A DNA stretch of 64,000 nt, from assembly GCA_030683105.1 (NCBI GenBank), contig JAUXMZ010000030.1, positions 1 to 64,000 on the forward strand. The letters are read 5' to 3'. Source of the stretch: Burkholderiales bacterium. Lineage in GTDB: Bacteria > Pseudomonadota > Gammaproteobacteria > Burkholderiales > SG8-41. The notes beneath the pieces were generated by a model. It had not been told where the DNA came from. It made no database searches and saw only the letters and a program-made list of their open reading frames with translations. Made by a program: the position numbers and the translations under genes. Below, piece after piece: positions 53,007 to 62,677 of this stretch. Position 1 is the first letter of the stretch. Every line of letters begins with the position of its first letter.

Positions 53007-53717
53007 TTACCAGGGTATCCGTTTCCGATCGCGGAAAAAGCCACCGCTCGGACCACTGTCAGGCAGTGTCGCCAGCCATACTGCGGTGTCAGCGCCCTGC
53101 CCCGGCGTGCGCGGCGCCTTTGGGCCGCCCATATCGGTTTTCACCCACCCCGGGCTCATCGAGTTCACCAGAATGTTGGATCCCTTGGATTCGGCGGCGA
53201 GAATTCGAGTCAGGGCATTTAACGCGGTTTTGGAAATCCGGTAAGCGGGCGTGCCCTCGCCCATCCCGGAAAGCTGGCCCAGCTCGCTAGACAGGTTGAC
53301 GATGCGGCCATAGCCTTTTTTCTTCATCAGCGGCACCAGTGCCTGGCACAGCAGGAGCGGGCCGAACAGGTTGGTCGCCAGCGTGTCGCGGTAGGTGTTT
53401 ATTCTGGAATCGACAAAACGCGAGCCGCGCGGATCGATCATAATCCCCGCGTTGTTGACCAGCACATCGAGACGGCCGTGGCTTTTCCCGATCCAGGCGG
53501 CAAGCGCGTTGATGCTGCGTGCGCTGGTGACGTCGAGCGTGCGGGTTTCGACATCCAGCCCCTCATTGCGCAGAACCCCGGCTGCCGCCCTGCCCCTGGC
53601 CGCATCGCGGCTCGCGAGCACCACGTGCAGGCCGCGCTGCGCCAGCTGGCGGCAGATCTCGAAACCGATGCCGCGATTGGCGCCGGTGACGAGGGCGATG
53701 CGCTTAGTGCTGCTCAT
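53007..53717 (-). CDS. Short-chain dehydrogenase/reductase (SDR)
   Basis: 236 aa. NAD(P)-binding TGANRGIGFEI (about 12-22), the NNAG motif in LDVLVNNAGIMID, and the catalytic Ser and YxxxK in LSSELGQLSG and PAYRISKTALNAL are all in place. The substrate-binding end SPGWVKTDMGGPKAPRTPGQ resembles carbonyl reductase-like SDRs. It precedes no obvious pathway; fumC lies 42 bp upstream on the same strand. Confidence 0.92.
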   Translation of the reverse strand: MSSTKRIALVTGANRGIGFEICRQLAQRGLHVVLASRDAARGRAAAGVLRNEGLDVETRTLDVTSARSINALAAWIGKSHGRLDVLVNNAGIMIDPRGSRFVDSRINTYRDTLATNLFGPLLLCQALVPLMKKKGYGRIVNLSSELGQLSGMGEGTPAYRISKTALNALTRILAAESKGSNILVNSMSPGWVKTDMGGPKAPRTPGQGADTAVWLATLPDSGPSGGFFRDRKRIPW

Positions 53718-53759
53718 GACATCCCTCTAATGCAAAAAATCATTAGCCACCAAGGCAAA

Positions 53760-55184
53760 TCAGTCCTTGGCTTTTTTGCCCGCAGCTTTCAGCTTGATAC
53801 CAACCATGCTCTCGGGCTTCACCCACTCGTCGAACTGCTTTGCGGTCAGGTGGCCCAGCGCAACCGCTGACGCCTTGAGCGTGAGGCCTTTCTTGTGCGC
53901 GTTTTTCGCGATCGCCGCCGCCTTTTCGTAGCCGATGTAGGGGTTGAGCGCGGTGACCAGCATCAGCGAGCCGCGCATCAGCTGCTCGATGCGCTCGGGA
54001 TTGGGCTCGATGCCGACGGCGCAATGCTCGTTGAAATTCTCGCAGGCATGAGCGAGCAGCTTCGCGCTGTGCATGAAGTTGCGGATCACCATCGGCCGGA
54101 ACACATTGAGCTCGAAATTGCCGGATGCACCGCCGAGGTTGACCGCAACGTCGTTGCCGAACACCTGGCAGCACACCATGGTCAGCGATTCCGACTGCGT
54201 TGGGTTGACCTTGCCGGGCATGATGGAACTGCCGGGCTCGTTCTCGGGTATGCTGAGCTCGCCGATGCCGCAGCGCGGACCGCTCGAAAGCCAGCGGATG
54301 TCGTTGGCGATTTTCATCAGCGAGCCAGCAAGCGTCTTCAACGCCCCGTGCGCATGCACCACGCCATCGCAGGAGGCGAGCGCCTCGAATTTGTTGGGGG
54401 CGGTGACAAACGGCAGCTTCGTCAACTGCTTCAGTTCCGCGGCAACTTTCACCGCGAACTGAGGATGCGCATTGAGCCCGGTGCCGACCGCAGTGCCGCC
54501 CAGCGCCAGCTCGCACAGGTGCGGCAATGCGGCGTCGATGTGCTTCAACCCGTGATCAAGCTGCGCGACGTAGCCCGAAAATTCCTGGCCCAGCGTGAGC
54601 GGCGTGGCATCCTGCAGATGGGTGCGGCCTATTTTCACGATGTGCATGAATTTTTTGGCTTTTTTATCCAGTGTGGCGCGCAGCGTTTTGAGCGCCGGCT
54701 TGAGCTGTTTTTCAATCACGATCACTGCCGCAACGTGCATCGCGGTCGGGAACGTATCATTCGATGACTGCCCCTTGTTGACGTCGTCGTTCGGATGCAC
54801 CAGCCGCTCCTCCCCGCGCACGCCGCCCATCAGTTCCGAACCGCGGTTGGCCAGCACCTCGTTCACATTCATGTTGGTCTGCGTTCCCGAACCGGTCTGC
54901 CACACCACCAGCGGGAAATGGTCGTCAAGCGCGCCGGAAAGCGCTTCATCGGCGGCCTTGATGATGGCCGCGCCCTTTTTTTTGTCCAGCGCGCCGAGCG
55001 CCACGTTGACCGCAGCCGAGGCTTTTTTCACCAGCACCTGTGCATGCACGACATCCAGGGGCATAGTTTCGCCCGGGAAATGGAAATGATGCAGGCTGCG
55101 CTGCGTCTGCGCGCCCCACAGTTTGTCGTTGGGCACTTCGATATCGCCCATGGTGTCGTGTTCGATGCGTACGTTCTTGGCCAT
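53760..55184 (-). CDS. fumC: Class II fumarate hydratase
   Basis: 474 aa, reversible hydration of fumarate to malate in the TCA cycle. The family signature is [15 protein letters not shown] (flexible loop with catalytic Ser). Other blocks: [19 protein letters not shown], the [20 protein letters not shown] region and [15 protein letters not shown]. Iron-free, oxygen-stable enzyme. A C-terminal KAAGKKAKD tail is lysine-rich. It is downstream of maeB in the same direction, so malate production and use are adjacent. A tract of CACCCTTCAC-like repeats (55233-55267) lies between. Confidence 0.96.
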   Translation of the reverse strand: MAKNVRIEHDTMGDIEVPNDKLWGAQTQRSLHHFHFPGETMPLDVVHAQVLVKKASAAVNVALGALDKKKGAAIIKAADEALSGALDDHFPLVVWQTGSGTQTNMNVNEVLANRGSELMGGVRGEERLVHPNDDVNKGQSSNDTFPTAMHVAAVIVIEKQLKPALKTLRATLDKKAKKFMHIVKIGRTHLQDATPLTLGQEFSGYVAQLDHGLKHIDAALPHLCELALGGTAVGTGLNAHPQFAVKVAAELKQLTKLPFVTAPNKFEALASCDGVVHAHGALKTLAGSLMKIANDIRWLSSGPRCGIGELSIPENEPGSSIMPGKVNPTQSESLTMVCCQVFGNDVAVNLGGASGNFELNVFRPMVIRNFMHSAKLLAHACENFNEHCAVGIEPNPERIEQLMRGSLMLVTALNPYIGYEKAAAIAKNAHKKGLTLKASAVALGHLTAKQFDEWVKPESMVGIKLKAAGKKAKD

Positions 55185-55267
55185 GTTTGTTTCCTGTCGC
55201 GTTGTCTAAACCAGGAAGGCGGGATAGAGGAAGCCCTCACCCTTCACCCTACACCCATCACCCTTCA

Positions 55268-57562
55268 CTAAAGAAGACTCTTCTGCTCGCTCCGCTGCGC
55301 GCCGGCTTCGACCACCGTCAGCGCGGTCATGTTGACGATGCGCCGCACCGTCGCGCTCGGCGTCAGGATATGCACCGCCCTCGCGGCACCGAGCAATATG
55401 GGTCCCAGGGTGATGCCGTCGCCGGCGGAATTCTTGAGCAAATTGAACGCGATATTGGCGGCGTCCAGCGTCGGCATCACCAGCAGGTTGGCCTCCCCCT
55501 TCAGCCGCGAATCCGGGAATGCCTTCAGGCGGATCGGTTCCGAGAGCGCGGCATCGCCATGCATTTCCCCCTCGACTTCAAGGCTGGGCATGATTTTCGT
55601 GATGATGGCCAGCGCTTCGCGCATTTTGCGCGCGGTCGGCGTGTCGGCCGTGCCGAAACTCGAGTGCGACAGCAGCGCCACTTTCGGCGCCACGCCGAAG
55701 CGGCTGATTTCCTCCGCCGCCAGCATCGTCGACTCCGCAATCTGCTCCGCGCTGGGATCGAAATTGACGTAGGTATCGCAGATGAACACCGTGCGCTGGG
55801 GCAGGATCAGCATGTTCATCGCGGAATAATTCTTCACGCCCGGATGCCGGCCGATCACCAGATCGACAAACCGCAGGTGCCCCAGATACCGGCCCAGAAC
55901 GCCGCACAGCATGGCGTCGGCCGCCCCCATGCGCATCAACATCGCGCCGATCAGCGTGGCGCGCCGGCGCATGTCGAGTTTGGCAATTTCAGGCGTCACG
56001 CCGTGGCGCGAGGCAAGCCGGTGATATTCGGTCCAGTACTCGCGGTAGCGCGGATCGTTGGCGGGATTGACCAGTTCGTAGTGTTCGTCCTTCCTGATCC
56101 GCAGGCCCAGGCGCTCGATGCGCTGCTCGATGATTTCCGGCCGGCCGATCAGGATAGGCCTCGCCAGGCCTTCGTCGACCACCACCTGCACCGCGCGCAG
56201 CACGGTCTCCTGTTCGCCTTCGGCATAGACGACGCGCTTGGGCGAGAGCTTGGCGGCAGCGAACACCGGCTTCATGATAAGGCCGGAGTGATAGACAAAC
56301 TGGTTCAGACGCTCGCGGTAAGCGTCGAAATCGGTGATGGGGCGCGTCGCCACACCGCAGTCCATCGCGGCCTTGGCCACCGCCGGCGCCACCTTGGCGA
56401 TCAGGCGCGGATCGAACGGTTTGGGGATCAGGTATTCAGGACCGAAAGACAGATTCTGCTCGCCATAGGCCATGGCCACGACATCGGACTGCTCGGCCTG
56501 CGCCAGTTCGGCGATCGCATACAACGCAGCCAACTCCATTTCTGTGGTAATGGTGGTGGCGCCAACGTCGAGCGCGCCGCGGAAAATAAACGGAAAGCAC
56601 AACACGTTGTTGACCTGGTTCGGATAATCAGAGCGGCCGGTGGCGATCACCGCGTCTGGCCTGGCCGCTTTCGCGAGTGCTGGATGAATTTCGGGTTCGG
56701 GGTTGGCCAGCGCGAGTATCAGCGGCTGGGCGGCCATTTGTTTGACCATCTCGGGCTTCAACACGCCGCCCGCCGACAAGCCCAGAAACACATCAGCGCC
56801 CTTGATCACTTCCGCCAGCGTGCGCTCCCGGGTCTCGATCGCGTACTGCGCCTTGTCCGGGTCCATCTCCTCCTTGCGTCCCTTGTAGACCACGCCGTGG
56901 ATATCGGTGACGACGATGTTCTCTTTGGCAAGCCCCATTTTTACCAGCAGATCGAGACAGGCCAGCGCCGCCGCGCCCGCGCCCGATACCACCAGCTTCA
57001 CTTTGCCGATGTCCTTGCCGACGACCTTGAGCCCGCTGACAAAAGCGGCGCCGACGGTGATCGCAGTGCCATGCTGGTCATCGTGAAACACCGGGATCTT
57101 GCAGCGCGCCCTGAGTTTGCGCTCGACGATGAAGCACTCCGGCGCCTTGATGTCTTCAAGATTGATGCCGCCAAACGTGGGTTCGAGGCTGGCGATAATA
57201 TCGACGAGTTTGTCCGGATCGCGTTCGTCGATCTCGATATCGAAAACGTCGATGCCGGCGAACTTCTTGAACAGCACCGCCTTGCCTTCCATCACCGGTT
57301 TGGAGGCGAGCGGCCCGATGGCGCCCAGACCCAGCACCGCCGTGCCGTTGGTGATCACCGCCACCAGATTACCGCGCGCGGTCAGATTGCGCGCTTCGGC
57401 GGGATCGGCGACGATCGCCTCGCACACGGCGGCGACGCCGGGCGTATAGGCCAGCCCGAGGTCGCGCTGGTTGATCAGGCCCTTGGTGGGCGCAATCGAA
57501 ATTTTTCCGGGGGTCGGCGTGCGGTGATATTCAAGCGCCGCCTTGCGCAATTGCTCGTCCAT
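55268..57562 (-). CDS. maeB: NADP-dependent malic enzyme with phosphotransacetylase-like domain
   Basis: 764 aa. Oxidative decarboxylation of malate to pyruvate. N-terminal malic enzyme domain (about 1-430): [20 protein letters not shown] and [12 protein letters not shown], the metal/substrate region [20 protein letters not shown], and a Rossmann motif [15 protein letters not shown]. The C-terminal 330 residues form a phosphotransacetylase-like domain that lacks acetyltransferase activity in known MaeB and binds regulators (acetyl-CoA). Divergent from pip; the shared 122-bp gap should hold both promoters. Confidence 0.96.
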   Translation of the reverse strand: MDEQLRKAALEYHRTPTPGKISIAPTKGLINQRDLGLAYTPGVAAVCEAIVADPAEARNLTARGNLVAVITNGTAVLGLGAIGPLASKPVMEGKAVLFKKFAGIDVFDIEIDERDPDKLVDIIASLEPTFGGINLEDIKAPECFIVERKLRARCKIPVFHDDQHGTAITVGAAFVSGLKVVGKDIGKVKLVVSGAGAAALACLDLLVKMGLAKENIVVTDIHGVVYKGRKEEMDPDKAQYAIETRERTLAEVIKGADVFLGLSAGGVLKPEMVKQMAAQPLILALANPEPEIHPALAKAARPDAVIATGRSDYPNQVNNVLCFPFIFRGALDVGATTITTEMELAALYAIAELAQAEQSDVVAMAYGEQNLSFGPEYLIPKPFDPRLIAKVAPAVAKAAMDCGVATRPITDFDAYRERLNQFVYHSGLIMKPVFAAAKLSPKRVVYAEGEQETVLRAVQVVVDEGLARPILIGRPEIIEQRIERLGLRIRKDEHYELVNPANDPRYREYWTEYHRLASRHGVTPEIAKLDMRRRATLIGAMLMRMGAADAMLCGVLGRYLGHLRFVDLVIGRHPGVKNYSAMNMLILPQRTVFICDTYVNFDPSAEQIAESTMLAAEEISRFGVAPKVALLSHSSFGTADTPTARKMREALAIITKIMPSLEVEGEMHGDAALSEPIRLKAFPDSRLKGEANLLVMPTLDAANIAFNLLKNSAGDGITLGPILLGAARAVHILTPSATVRRIVNMTALTVVEAGAQRSEQKSLL

Positions 57563-57684
57563 GAAAAAACCGTGTCAGCTGATGGATTGCCAATTATACC
57601 GCAGGGCGTCGCGGCGACCCCGCTCCGTGCCGCCCATCTGCTTGCCGATAGCAGCGTATTTTTGTCGGCTGCCGACTTTATGCT

Positions 57685-58686
57685 ATGGTCTCGCCTGCTT
57701 CCGCATACAGACCGGCCATGGGCGACCTCTCCTCGGAAATCCGCAGCGCGCTTTATCCCGAAATCGAACCCTTCGACGCCGGCATGCTCGAACTCGACGG
57801 GCTGCACCGCATGTACTGGGAGCAGTCGGGCAATCCCGCAGGCAGCCCGGTCGTGTTCCTGCACGGCGGGCCCGGCGCAGGCAGCGCGCCCGCACACCGC
57901 CGCTTCTTCGATCCGGCGCATTACAGGATCGTGATATTCGATCAGCGCGGCGCCGGACGCTCCACGCCCTTGGGCGAACTGCGCGACAACACCACGCCGC
58001 ACCTCGTCGCCGACATCGAGCGGCTGCGCGCGCATCTCAGCATCGAACACTGGCTGGTGTTCGGCGGCTCGTGGGGCAGCACGCTCGCGCTGGCTTACAG
58101 CGAAGCGCATCCGGAGCGCTGCGCGGGACTCATCCTGCGCGGCATTTTCCTGTGCCGCAAAAGCGAAATCGACTGGTTCCTCTACGGCCTGCGCAATCTG
58201 TTTCCTGAAGCGTGGCATGCGTTCGCCGGCGCCATCCCGGAAGCCGAGCACGGCGATCTGCTCGCAGCCTATTACCGGCGCCTGACCGACCCCGACCCCG
58301 CGGTACACATGCCTGCTGCGCGCGCCTGGAGCGTTTACGAAGGCTCGTGCTCGACATTGCTGCCCAGCGCCGAGACCGTGGCTTACTTCGCCGGCGACGT
58401 GGTGGCGCTGGGACTCGCCCGCATCGAAGCGCATTACTTCAGCCACAACATATTTATTCCGGATAATTCGCTGTTGAACAATATCGGCCGCATCCGCGAC
58501 ATTCCAGCCGTGATCGTGCAGGGCCGCTACGATGCGGTGTGCCCCATAGTCAGCGCCGACGACGTGCACCGCGCGTGGCCCGAAGCCGAGTACATCGTCG
58601 TGCCCGGCGCCGGGCACTCGGCGTGGGAACCGGGCATCTGCGCGGAACTGGTCCGAGCCACTGAGAAATTCAAGTCAAAGCTTTAA
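57685..58686 (+). CDS. pip: Prolyl iminopeptidase
   Basis: 333 aa alpha/beta hydrolase that removes N-terminal proline from peptides. Nucleophile elbow VFGGSWGSTLALAYSEAHPE (Ser about 129), HGGPGAGSAP oxyanion loop (about 72-81), catalytic Asp near QGRYDAVCP and His in VPGAGHSAWEP. The family core begins SALYPEIEPFDAGMLELDGL, so the ATG at 57718 is an alternative start. Cytoplasmic. Monocistronic. Confidence 0.95.
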   Translation: MVSPASAYRPAMGDLSSEIRSALYPEIEPFDAGMLELDGLHRMYWEQSGNPAGSPVVFLHGGPGAGSAPAHRRFFDPAHYRIVIFDQRGAGRSTPLGELRDNTTPHLVADIERLRAHLSIEHWLVFGGSWGSTLALAYSEAHPERCAGLILRGIFLCRKSEIDWFLYGLRNLFPEAWHAFAGAIPEAEHGDLLAAYYRRLTDPDPAVHMPAARAWSVYEGSCSTLLPSAETVAYFAGDVVALGLARIEAHYFSHNIFIPDNSLLNNIGRIRDIPAVIVQGRYDAVCPIVSADDVHRAWPEAEYIVVPGAGHSAWEPGICAELVRATEKFKSKL

Positions 58687-58699
58687 GTCAAAATCCAAT

Positions 58700-58838
58700 A
58701 GCCACAGAGATCACAGAGGGCACAGAGTAAGACCAACAACAAAACATGGGGACATCCAAGTATTTGAAGCGTGTAGTGATTTTCTCTGTGATCTCTGTGT
58801 ACCCGTCGAGCGGGTATTGAGAAGAATCCTCTGTGGCT
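58700..58838. repeat. CACAGAG-type inverted repeat interrupted by a small hairpin
   Basis: Left arm AGCCACAGAGATCACAGAGG (GCACAGAG continuing) and right arm TTTCTCTGTGATCTCTGTG, then a 29-nt insert (58800-58828), then CTCTGTGGCT. Removing the insert restores a standard right arm. Confidence 0.85.
58800..58828 (+). repeat. TACCCG mini-hairpin, copy 1
   Basis: TACCCGTCGAGCGGGTATTG then AGAAGAATC. The stem TACCCG/CGGGTA encloses TCGAG. It is inserted between CTCTGTG and CTCTGTGGCT of the surrounding repeat. Confidence 0.8.
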
Positions 58839-58891
58839 AATGCATTTTGATTGGTATTTGATCTACGGTTTCAACTTTAAAGGGTAAACAA

Positions 58892-59803
58892 ATGCGTCTC
58901 GTCACTTATTCCGAATCCAAGCGCAAGCCGGCCCAGGTCGGCGTCGTCGCCCAGGATGGCAGCATCATCGATCTCGCCCGCGCGGCAAAGAAAGCGCGCG
59001 TAAAACTGCCGTTCGCGGCGGATGACATGATCGCGCTGATCGGCTCGGGGCGCGCCGGGCTTGCTGCCGTGAAAAAAGCGATCGCCGGCCTCAAGACCGG
59101 CCACCATGCGCAGAACAAGGTCGTGCTGCATGCCCCGATTCCTCGCCCGCGCAAGAACGTGTTCTGCGTCGGCTGGAACTACCTCGACCACTTCGCGGAA
59201 GGCGCCAAAGCGCGGCCTCATGTGCAGGAAATGCCGTTGCATCCGGCTTTTTTCACCAAGGCGCCGACCACGGTGAACGGTCCTTACGACCCCGTCCCGG
59301 CGCACGCCGGCGTCACCGAAAAGCTCGACTGGGAAGTGGAACTCGCCATGATCATAGGCAAAGGCGGCATCAACATCGCCGAAGCCGACGCAATGAAGCA
59401 TATCTTCGGCTATACCGTGGTCAACGACGTGTCGGCGCGTGAAGTGCAGCGCCAGCACGGCCAGCAGTGGTTCAAGGGGAAAAGCCTGGATGGGCACTGC
59501 CCGATGGGGCCGTGGATCGCCACCGCCGACGAAGTGCGCGAGCCGCAGAACCTGCGCATCACCTGCCGCGTCAACGGCGTCACCAAGCAGGACTCGAACA
59601 CCAGCTACATGTATTTCAAGCTCCCGCGCATCATCGCCGAGCTGTCGGCCGGGCTCACGCTCGAACCGGGCGACATCATCCTCAGCGGCACGCCGGCCGG
59701 CGTCGGCCATGCGCGCACACCGCCGGAGTTCATGAAAGCCGGCGACGTGCTGGAGACCGAGGTCGTGGGGCTGGGATTGCTGCGGAACAGGATCGGGAGT
59801 TGA
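58892..59803 (+). CDS. Fumarylacetoacetate hydrolase (FAH) family protein
   Basis: 303 aa. The metal-binding triad appears as E-x-E in KLDWEVELAMIIGKG and Asp in YTVVNDVSAREVQRQHG. The catalytic core also has FCVGWNYLDHFAEGAK and the signature LEPGDIILSGTPAGVGHART. FAH-family members of this size hydrolyse or decarboxylate 2-oxo-dienoates and related acids of aromatic degradation, or act on acylpyruvates. The substrate is unknown. The first 75 residues form the usual N-terminal domain. Confidence 0.93.
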   Translation: MRLVTYSESKRKPAQVGVVAQDGSIIDLARAAKKARVKLPFAADDMIALIGSGRAGLAAVKKAIAGLKTGHHAQNKVVLHAPIPRPRKNVFCVGWNYLDHFAEGAKARPHVQEMPLHPAFFTKAPTTVNGPYDPVPAHAGVTEKLDWEVELAMIIGKGGINIAEADAMKHIFGYTVVNDVSAREVQRQHGQQWFKGKSLDGHCPMGPWIATADEVREPQNLRITCRVNGVTKQDSNTSYMYFKLPRIIAELSAGLTLEPGDIILSGTPAGVGHARTPPEFMKAGDVLETEVVGLGLLRNRIGS

Positions 59804-59809
59804 AAAGCT

Positions 59810-59852
59810 TAGACACAAAGGACACGAAGGACACGAAGGACGAGAAGGAAAA
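59810..59852 (+). repeat. CACGAAGG tandem tract (single arm)
   Basis: GACACAAAGGACACGAAGGA then CACGAAGGACGAGAAGG immediately after the FAH stop. A plausible opposite arm is TTCTCCGTGTACTCCGTG at about 60829, so the two arms bracket the broken DUF5677 gene. Confidence 0.8.
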
Positions 59853-59928
59853 ACACTAAGCCAATCAGAGACATAGCAGCATGTCACCCATGTCCCCGGA
59901 CTGATCTATTACCTATCCCCCTGACCGG

Positions 59929-60721
59929 TCAGTCCCCGCGGGCTTCATCTTGTTCGGAGAGCTGACGGGACCGACTTGAGAAAAACTCAAACTTCTCCTT
60001 GACGTCAATCGAGAAAATATTTGCGATGACGTGAGTCGCCTTCAGCATTTGGTCGATAGCCGGGGAGAGAAGCTTAAATGGTGGCTCGCGCTCAGGGCCC
60101 CAAATAACAGACTCAATCTCATCGTCTTGACCGACGACCACTTGCCTTTCGAGATCCCGCGCCACATGGTGTGTGGCCTCGGATAGTAGGCGTAGTCGGT
60201 GAGAAAAACATCGTGGAGTTTTGCAGCCTGAGCGAACTGCTCAACCGATAAGTAGGTCAGCCCTTTCGTGGCTTGGCTTAGCTCGGCGATCGTCTTGTCG
60301 AGTTCCTCGTCGGTAATCCATGCGGATACTCCCCGCCGGCTGTCAGGGCTGGTCTTCTTTAGATTCTTGTAGATGTCTCTTCGTCGGTGCTGATCGTTTT
60401 GCACGTACGTCCGAACTAGCTCCGGTTGCTGCCAGATTGCGCCAAGAACAAACAGTGCCTCAAGCATCGCGCGACGGAGAATAAGCCCTTCAGTGTGCAT
60501 CCCGCGCTCAGCCAAAAGGAGCACACCCTCAAACGCACTCAAGACTCGGCGAAAAAGAACGCACTGAGAACCTGCTGACCGTCGTTGGTGTCCGCTCCAA
60601 TTTGAGGAACGAGGTCGCTACAGAAGGCGGCGACGTCGTCCGCAAGTGTGAACCAGCCGGGTGCACGTTCGCGAATCTGGCGAATCATTTGCGCGGGATC
60701 GGGGCCTAGATACCTGTTCAT
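59929..60721 (-). pseudogene. DUF5677 family gene broken by two frameshifts
   Basis: Three frames together give one DUF5677-like protein of about 260 residues: MNRYLGPDPAQMIRQIRERA at the start (from 60721), SAFEGVLLLAERGMHTEGLI in the middle and HHVARDLERQVVVGQDDEIE near the end. The first break is near 60541 (the frame stops at AES, and the next frame resumes LSAFEG). The second is near 60185-60192 after TDYAY. The composition is lower in GC than the neighbours, suggesting transfer. The first junction has a TTGA overlap, so coupled translation is possible, but the second makes a full product unlikely. Family function unknown. Confidence 0.7.
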
Positions 60722-60846
60722 ACGCTTGCTGGACGGCTTGATATATACGGCCCAAAAGCCGCGTTTAAATATGGCATTCTGTCCCGCCCGCTGACATCCC
60801 TCAAGCGTTTCGATTCATCAATCTTCTTTTCTCCGTGTACTCCGTG

Positions 60847-60875
60847 TACCCGTCGAGCGGGTATTGAAAAGAATG
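60847..60875 (+). repeat. TACCCG mini-hairpin, copy 2
   Basis: TACCCGTCGAGCGGGTATTG then AAAAGAATG, between CTCCGTG and CTCAGTGCG of a degenerate CACAGAG-type arm. Confidence 0.8.
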
Positions 60876-60981
60876 CTCAGTGCGAAACGGGGTTTGCACG
60901 AAGAACAGTTCAGGTATTCCGCAGCCCAATCCCTCACACGTCGCATCACAACATTTTGTTTTTATTATGCTTTCCTTCGTG

Positions 60982-61009
60982 TACCCGTCTAGCGGGTATT
61001 AAAAAGAAG
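60982..61009 (+). repeat. TACCCG mini-hairpin, copy 3
   Basis: TACCCGTCTAGCGGGTATTA then AAAAGAAG, between TCCTTCGTG and CCTTGGCGGTTAA of another repeat arm. The region 60722-61057 holds only these repeat arms and no supportable gene. Confidence 0.8.
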
Positions 61010-61057
61010 CCTTGGCGGTTAATTTTTTTTGATCTTATTGCAAGCCTAAGATTCGCG

Positions 61058-61471
61058 TCAGCGCGCGCCGAGGACTTTCGCCGCTTTGGCAACGTCCTTG
61101 GGCTTGACCCAGAAAATCGCGCCGAAGCGTCCCTTGCCCGCGGCCACCGCATCCATCGCCACCATGTTGATGCCGGCCTTGGCGAGCTTGGCGCAGATTT
61201 TTGCGATCGCTCCCGCCTTGTCTTTGCCCTGCGCCAGAAACACCGTTTTCTTTTCATCCACGTTCAGGTCCAGTTTGCGCGCGGCGCGCGTGAATTTTGC
61301 GGCGTCATAGGGGATGAAATCCACCTGCGCGCCGTCCGCACTCGGGAAACCGGTGAACGCAATCAGGTCGACGCCGTGCCCGGCCAGGCTGTCGAGCAGT
61401 TGTGCGGCCTGGCCGGCGCGGTTGTGGGTTTGCATGCTGAAGTAAGCCGTCTTGCGGATGGTAGTCGCCAT
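61058..61471 (-). CDS. Tandem ACT-domain protein
   Basis: 137 aa from the ATG at 61471, set by a GGAGGAAG site; a GTG 6 nt upstream is too close to it. Two ACT-like halves: residues about 8-65 (AYFSMQTHNRAGQAAQLLDS) and about 75-130 (GAIAKICAKLAKAGINMVAM). ACT domains bind amino acids or similar ligands. With no enzyme domain it may be a free-standing regulatory subunit. The lysine/alanine-rich C-terminus ends VKPKDVAKAAKVLGAR. Confidence 0.85.
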   Translation of the reverse strand: MATTIRKTAYFSMQTHNRAGQAAQLLDSLAGHGVDLIAFTGFPSADGAQVDFIPYDAAKFTRAARKLDLNVDEKKTVFLAQGKDKAGAIAKICAKLAKAGINMVAMDAVAAGKGRFGAIFWVKPKDVAKAAKVLGAR

Positions 61472-61635
61472 GGTCACTTCCTCCGTTGAGAAAAAGGCGT
61501 TTCCATTATGCGCCGGACGGTTACGTGGCGCACGGGTGGACCGGGCATTTTATGCCAGCCTGGCAGGCTGTCAGACTTGGCCCCATTCATCGGTACACCT
61601 AGCGCTTTCGCCTTATTCTTTAGTTTTTCCATTTT

Positions 61636-61669
61636 AGGAACTTGTCGGACCAGGATCCGACAAGTTCCT
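61636..61669. repeat. Perfect 14-bp hairpin, REP-like
   Basis: AGGAACTTGTCGGA, loop CCAGGA, then TCCGACAAGTTCCT. It lies 56 nt before the TauD-family gene. There is no T run on the downstream side, so a dispersed palindrome or RNA processing element is more likely than a terminator for the plus strand. Confidence 0.8.
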
Positions 61670-61724
61670 TAGCCTTGAAGCCCGTGGCCAACCGCAGTAG
61701 CATGCGCATTCTTGGGAGACATTC

Positions 61725-62621
61725 ATGGACACGCCGCAGCGAACCCACATCACCGTCATCCCCACCGGCGCCGCGCTAGGCGCAGACGTGTCGGGCGTCG
61801 ACCTGGCCAAGCCGATTTCGGCCGAAACGTTCAAACAGATCGAGGATGCCTGGCACACCCACCTGGTGCTGCGCTTCCGCAGCCAGCATCTTGACGATCC
61901 GGCACTGCTCGCGTTCGGCCGCAGGTTCGGCGACCTCGACAGGGCGCCTATCCATGCCAGGGGCGATGTCGAGGATCCGTTTCCCGAAATCACGGTGATG
62001 TCGAACATCAAGGTCGACGGCAAGCCGATCGGCAATCTCGGCCACTACGAGGCGGTGTGGCACACCGACATGTCGTACAACGAGAATTGCCCGATCGGCA
62101 GCCTGCTCTACTCGCTAGAAGTCCCGCCCGAGGGCGGCAATACCGGCTTCTCCAACATGTACGAGGCCTACGACACGCTGCCGCCGCATCTGAAGAAGGA
62201 AATCCTGGGCCGGTTCTGCCGGCACGATTCGAGCCGTAACAGTGCGGGTGAACTGCGCAAAGGTTTCCAGGAAATCACCGACCCGCGCGACGCCCCGGGC
62301 GCGCTCCATCCGCTGGTGCGCACGCATCCCAAAACTCACCGCAACTGCCTGTTCCTCGGCCGCCGCCATAACGCCTACGTCATGGGGCTGCCGCTGGATG
62401 AAAGCGAAGACCTGCTCAAACAACTGTGGGCGCACGCCACCCAGCCGCAGTTCGAGTGGTACCAGGTGTGGAAAGTGGGCGATCTCGTGATGTGGGACAA
62501 CCGCTGCACCATGCATCGCAGGGATGCGTTTGATCCCGAGTCGCGGCGGCTGATGCATCGCACGCAGGTGCGGGGCGACAAGCCGTACTTCGACCCCAAG
62601 ACCCTCGATCTGCGCGCCTGA
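61725..62621 (+). CDS. TauD/TfdA family alpha-ketoglutarate-dependent dioxygenase
   Basis: 298 aa non-heme iron oxygenase. The iron facial triad is H and D in EAVWHTDMSYNENCP (about 111-113) and the distal His in WDNRCTMHRRDAFDP. The 2-oxoglutarate-binding Arg is in SRRLMHRTQVRG. Family relatives oxidise taurine, sulfonates, 2,4-D and other carboxylates; the substrate here is unknown. Starts MDTPQRTHITVIPTGAALGA. Monocistronic, convergent with the PhaM gene. Confidence 0.93.
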   Translation: MDTPQRTHITVIPTGAALGADVSGVDLAKPISAETFKQIEDAWHTHLVLRFRSQHLDDPALLAFGRRFGDLDRAPIHARGDVEDPFPEITVMSNIKVDGKPIGNLGHYEAVWHTDMSYNENCPIGSLLYSLEVPPEGGNTGFSNMYEAYDTLPPHLKKEILGRFCRHDSSRNSAGELRKGFQEITDPRDAPGALHPLVRTHPKTHRNCLFLGRRHNAYVMGLPLDESEDLLKQLWAHATQPQFEWYQVWKVGDLVMWDNRCTMHRRDAFDPESRRLMHRTQVRGDKPYFDPKTLDLRA

Positions 62622-62677
62622 CCGGGCGCGCAGCGGTTGCGGCGCAGGAGGGTGTTTTACTCCTCTCCCCTCTCTCC

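Noticed and set aside
55187-57934. A very long open frame (over 900 codons) on the plus strand opposite maeB
   Set aside because: It is the antisense shadow of the high-GC maeB and pip coding region. The protein is full of His, Arg and Gln with no family features, and maeB on the other strand is unmistakable.
60539-60545. UGA in the DUF5677 gene as another selenocysteine codon
   Set aside because: The frames before and after the stop differ by one base, so this is a frameshift or stop-start overlap, and no redox cysteine is expected there.
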